From Stictocephala bisonia (Eukaryota > Arthropoda > Insecta > Hemiptera > Membracidae): a DNA stretch of 64,000 nt. How positions within the stretch are numbered: the stretch's first letter is position 1; each line of letters begins with the position of its first letter. Positions 61,015 through 64,000 of the stretch are shown one piece after another. Location: positions 935,501 to 999,500 of the forward strand of contig JAQJVL010000292.1 in NCBI GenBank assembly GCA_035578905.1. The letters are read 5' to 3'. Below the pieces are notes generated by a model. The model did no database searches and was not told the origin of the DNA. It saw nothing but the letters and a program-made list of their open reading frames with translations. A program made the position numbers and the translations under genes.

Positions 61015-61700
61015 GGTAATTATGTACTTTCTTGCTACCTCTGAAAATAAAATTTCTTGATAAAAAAGTCGTAAAATATGAGTTTATATCTCTTGAGGAG
61101 GTTGATTTCATCCACGGAAAACTCTTTTTTACCAAAAAATTGAAAAAATAGTTTTTATTTCATAGTGGAAAACCCTACATTTTCTGAAAGTCGTAATTTT
61201 TCATAAGATATTTGTTTCAATTCACAAGTTTTTTATTCTGAACACAAATATATAATTGGTTTTGCAGTAAAATTATTTATACATTCCCAGAAAAATGCAT
61301 TTTTTACTGACCTTACATGATAGCTGTTACTCTGGCGGGAATATAAGTGATTTCGGTTTTTGCTATTAATAGTTATTGTATTTAATGATAGCGTAATGGC
61401 CGCCAATCCCGATTCACAGGGAAAGTAGTTTTTTTCTATTATATCTCGATAAATAATTATAATAGACCAAAATAGTTTTCATTTTTGTATTCAGCGCAAA
61501 AAAAACATCAAAATAAAAAAAAGATGATAAAAATATTATTAACTAACAGAATATGTCAAAAATGTTCAAAGTTTTGATATTGGTTTTTTTCAAATTTTTT
61601 GGTAAAATATGTTATTTCCGCGGAATAAAAAGCATATCACGTGAAAATACAGCCAATTCTAGACCTATTTCAAGCAAAATTTTCCACTTTTGTTTGGTGG
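61015..61700. repeat. Dispersed long-inverted-arm repeat, copy 4
   Basis: 61015-61150 matches the inner part of copy 1 on the plus strand ('acctctgaaaat', 'atgagtttatatct', 'cggaaaa'). 61200-61700 matches the outer part on the minus strand ('gcgctgaatac', 'ggcggccattacgc', 'aaccgaaatca', 'ataattttactgc'). Together they suggest one half of an element with inverted arms. Confidence 0.6.
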
Positions 61701-62056
61701 CAATATACTTTAAATACCGAAAAAGATAATTTGACACTTTAAATGAACACTAGGCTAAATACCAGAAATTTAATTAATTATTTAATATTGTTGAAAACAA
61801 TACAGTAATGGTTTTAAGAAAACAATACTATGTAGTTTAAATTGTTCAGCATGCTGTGTTGGAGGCACAGAGTAAATAATAGGCCTATACTTACTCTTAG
61901 GTTGGAGGTTTCCCTATGACATCACAACTTAGCTTATATAGACCATATGAGAATGAGGTAACCTGTTATATAGGAACCTTGACCTTCATACACCTCTGTT
62001 TATTAAATTAATTGCTGTTTATAGATGTTTAATATTGATTTATACTGTTTATAATT

Positions 62057-62320
62057 GGTCGGTAGTGTAGTTGGTTCAGTCCCAGGTCCATATGCTAAAG
62101 GTTCTCAGTTCTATCCCAATCAGAGTCAATACATTTTGAGAAAGATCAGCTGATAATCACCGGCTCTTCATTTGTCATTGGACTATTAATTAATGACACT
62201 TTCTAAGGAATAGTCTGCCTTAGTTTGTAACAATGACTATACATTCGCTCATCTACACTCATCACACTTATTCGAAATCCATATTCGCCCATATCTTGAC
62301 GATCCGCGTCTTATAAAATA
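62057..62320 (+). repeat. tRNA-derived-type SINE, copy C
   Basis: Begins GGTCGGTAGTGTAGTTGGTT with 'ggttctcagttctatccc' downstream, a box A / box B arrangement. From about 62165 it matches copies A and B ('tggactattaat', 'acactttctaaggaa', 'acactcatc') and ends with the shared tail 'atatcttgacgatccgcgtctta', followed by an A-rich stretch. Confidence 0.7.
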
Positions 62321-62692
62321 AAAAAATAAATAGATGCTTCGTCAATCTTGATTTTTGTATTACCAGTGAGTATTAAAGTTCAGGTGTTCCAGTATATGAG
62401 TAAGTATTTAAACATTTCCATTTCATGTACATTAGTCTACAATATTATGTATTACTGTATTATGCAATACTATGTAATAAAAACAATTCATTATATGAAA
62501 TATGTTGATAGAATTCCCGTTTTTTATTAGTATGCTGAGTAAGTATTCCTTCATTAATGTAACACAGTAAACAACACAACTATATATCATACATGTTTTA
62601 ATTAAATAAATAGCATTACTTCTAAAGGAAAAAAAATAAATGAACGTTTAAATCAGAAATTATAATTTACTTTTAATTTAATTATGTTTTGT

Positions 62693-63070
62693 AAATGCTT
62701 GTTACAATCTATAGTCTACCTGATAGCAATATAATTTGCTTCCCATTGTTGTGAATGTTGCGTTGTAAAATTTTGATGGAATGAATATTATTTTAATCTA
62801 CAAATCAAATTCATGTTATTCGATAACATAATTTTAAAATGGTGCTTTAATTGGCTTGAGTGTAAAACACAACCATATCACAACTCAAAGTAAATGTTTG
62901 TTACAATCTATAGCATACGTGGTAGCAATATAATTTGCTTCCTATTGTTATGATTGTTGTGTAGTAAATTCTTGATGGAATGAATAATATTTTTAACTAC
63001 AAATCTAATTCATACAAAATGGTGCTTTTGTTGGTTTGAGCTTAAAACACAACCATATCGCAAATCAAAT
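62693..63070 (+). repeat. Diverged tandem duplication, ~200-bp unit
   Basis: The unit starting 'tgcttgttacaatctatag' (about 62696) recurs at about 62898 ('tgtttgttacaatctatag'). Shared words include 'tagcaatataatttgcttcc', 'ttgatggaatgaat' and 'aaaacacaaccatatc'. The second unit is shorter by about 30 bp. It is non-coding. Confidence 0.85.
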
Positions 63071-64000
63071 AATTATAATATAACCTCAATATAACTCTGT
63101 AATGGCAACAAACCGCCTTTCAGCTGAATCCTCACTCCTATCACAGCTCCTTTCCCCTTATGCTATGTTCCAGCTGTACTAGATTTCAGTCCCCCACCAT
63201 GTGCCTTACCCGCCAATGGTCACTTAGCACAATAACGTAATAGTTCCCATTACGTTTCCATGATGACGAAATGTTAAGTGGTACGTGGGTTTAGTGGTGG
63301 GAAAAGACTAATTTTCTCTCTCACTTCAATGATTAGCTCTATCTCTCGCACAGGATTTTTAATTAGTTCACAATCAAAACGGCCAAACTATAATATTTGT
63401 TTTAGTAAAATGAAGCTATAAATGTAGAATTAAATAGGCCTACTTGTAATATCGAAATGTAATCATATTAATACAACTTCATTAAAATATTACAATTAAC
63501 CTTTTTTCATTGAAAATTTAATATGATGAAAGTATAATATGACAGTGTTCCGATGTTGTATTGATGCTTTTTTTATTTGTTCTATTGTGTCATATCAGTA
63601 GTAAGTTTATTTATGTTCTGCTATATTATGTCAGTCTTGTTTAATAGCTCATGCATAATCAAGTCTACAAATATCCTTCAGATTAATCTATTGTAGATAA
63701 ACCCAAAATAGGGCTGGTAGTATGAGAGAGATGCAGAACTTCTCCCACCACAGTTCCCTTCACAGTGGAAGTGTGCTGCAAGATACAGTTAAGTCTGTAA
63801 GTTAGCCACTTAGTGGACATGGGCTGGTATTTATCCGGTTTACCACATTTTATCACCAGTTTTACTACCAGTTTATAACAAATTTTGCCATTAAACTTCA
63901 GATTATGAACAAAAAAACATGAAAAAAACTTGGATAGTCGCTTTTAAATTGCCATTTTTACTTTCTTTCTATAGGATTACTTTGTCTGGTGGATGATAGA
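63071..64000. other. Right-edge spacer, nothing recognised
   Basis: Slightly GC-richer around 63100-63300, otherwise AT-rich. No gene or classified repeat is supported. Confidence 0.45.

Noticed and set aside
1..64000. tRNA, rRNA or CRISPR loci
   Set aside because: tRNA-like box A/B words occur only within SINE copies or the inverted repeat at 50 kb. No cloverleaf, rRNA segment or regular repeat-spacer array was seen.

Overview
The window is eukaryotic nuclear DNA, very probably from an insect. It has large introns with GT..AG splice sites, no operons, AT-rich spacers and a dense load of arthropod-type transposable elements (piggyBac, mariner, Jockey/CR1-like and RTE LINEs, a Penelope-like element, a DIRS-type reverse transcriptase, a tRNA-derived SINE and several inverted-repeat elements). 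A hemipteran-like insect is my best guess, but that is inference. A 500-base run of N at 14303-14802 marks an assembly gap.

The one host gene I can reconstruct completely is a tetraspanin on the minus strand. Five coding exons (58051-57989, 41104-40916, 35508-35338, 24077-23865, 21655-21590) join in phase 0 into a 233-residue protein. It has four membrane segments, a CCG motif, a six-cysteine large loop and a C-terminal tyrosine sorting-type signal. The coding span is 36.5 kb. Its introns hold most of the transposons in the window.

Layout: 216-2714 is a decayed piggyBac element. 2715-9540 is anomalous, homopolymer-rich sequence that looks like poor consensus. 9541-14302 is non-coding with one possible exon and one copy of a dispersed repeat. 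14.9-17.1 kb holds two LINE fragments. 21.6-58.1 kb is the tetraspanin. Intron 4 (21656-23864) holds a small inverted-repeat element. Intron 3 (24078-35337) carries SINE copies, a piggyBac-derived MITE, a 600-bp imperfect palindrome, a DIRS-type RT fragment and a mariner-type MITE. Intron 2 (35509-40915) carries a nearly complete mariner-like element with terminal repeats of about 460 bp. Intron 1 (41105-57988) carries a LINE split by a Penelope-like insertion that is itself split by another insertion, a TTAA-type MITE, a strong 89-bp inverted repeat, a second mariner relic and an RTE-type LINE. 58.2-64 kb has two weak exon candidates, a truncated LINE, a third SINE copy and a tandem duplication.

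No tRNA, rRNA or CRISPR was found. The most interesting signals are the long-terminal-repeat mariner with its D-to-D spacing of 36, a hammerhead-ribozyme-like core at the tail of the Penelope-like element, a strong inverted repeat with tRNA-like box A sequence, and a marked excess of the 8-bp palindrome TAGGCCTA that is absent from the middle of the window.
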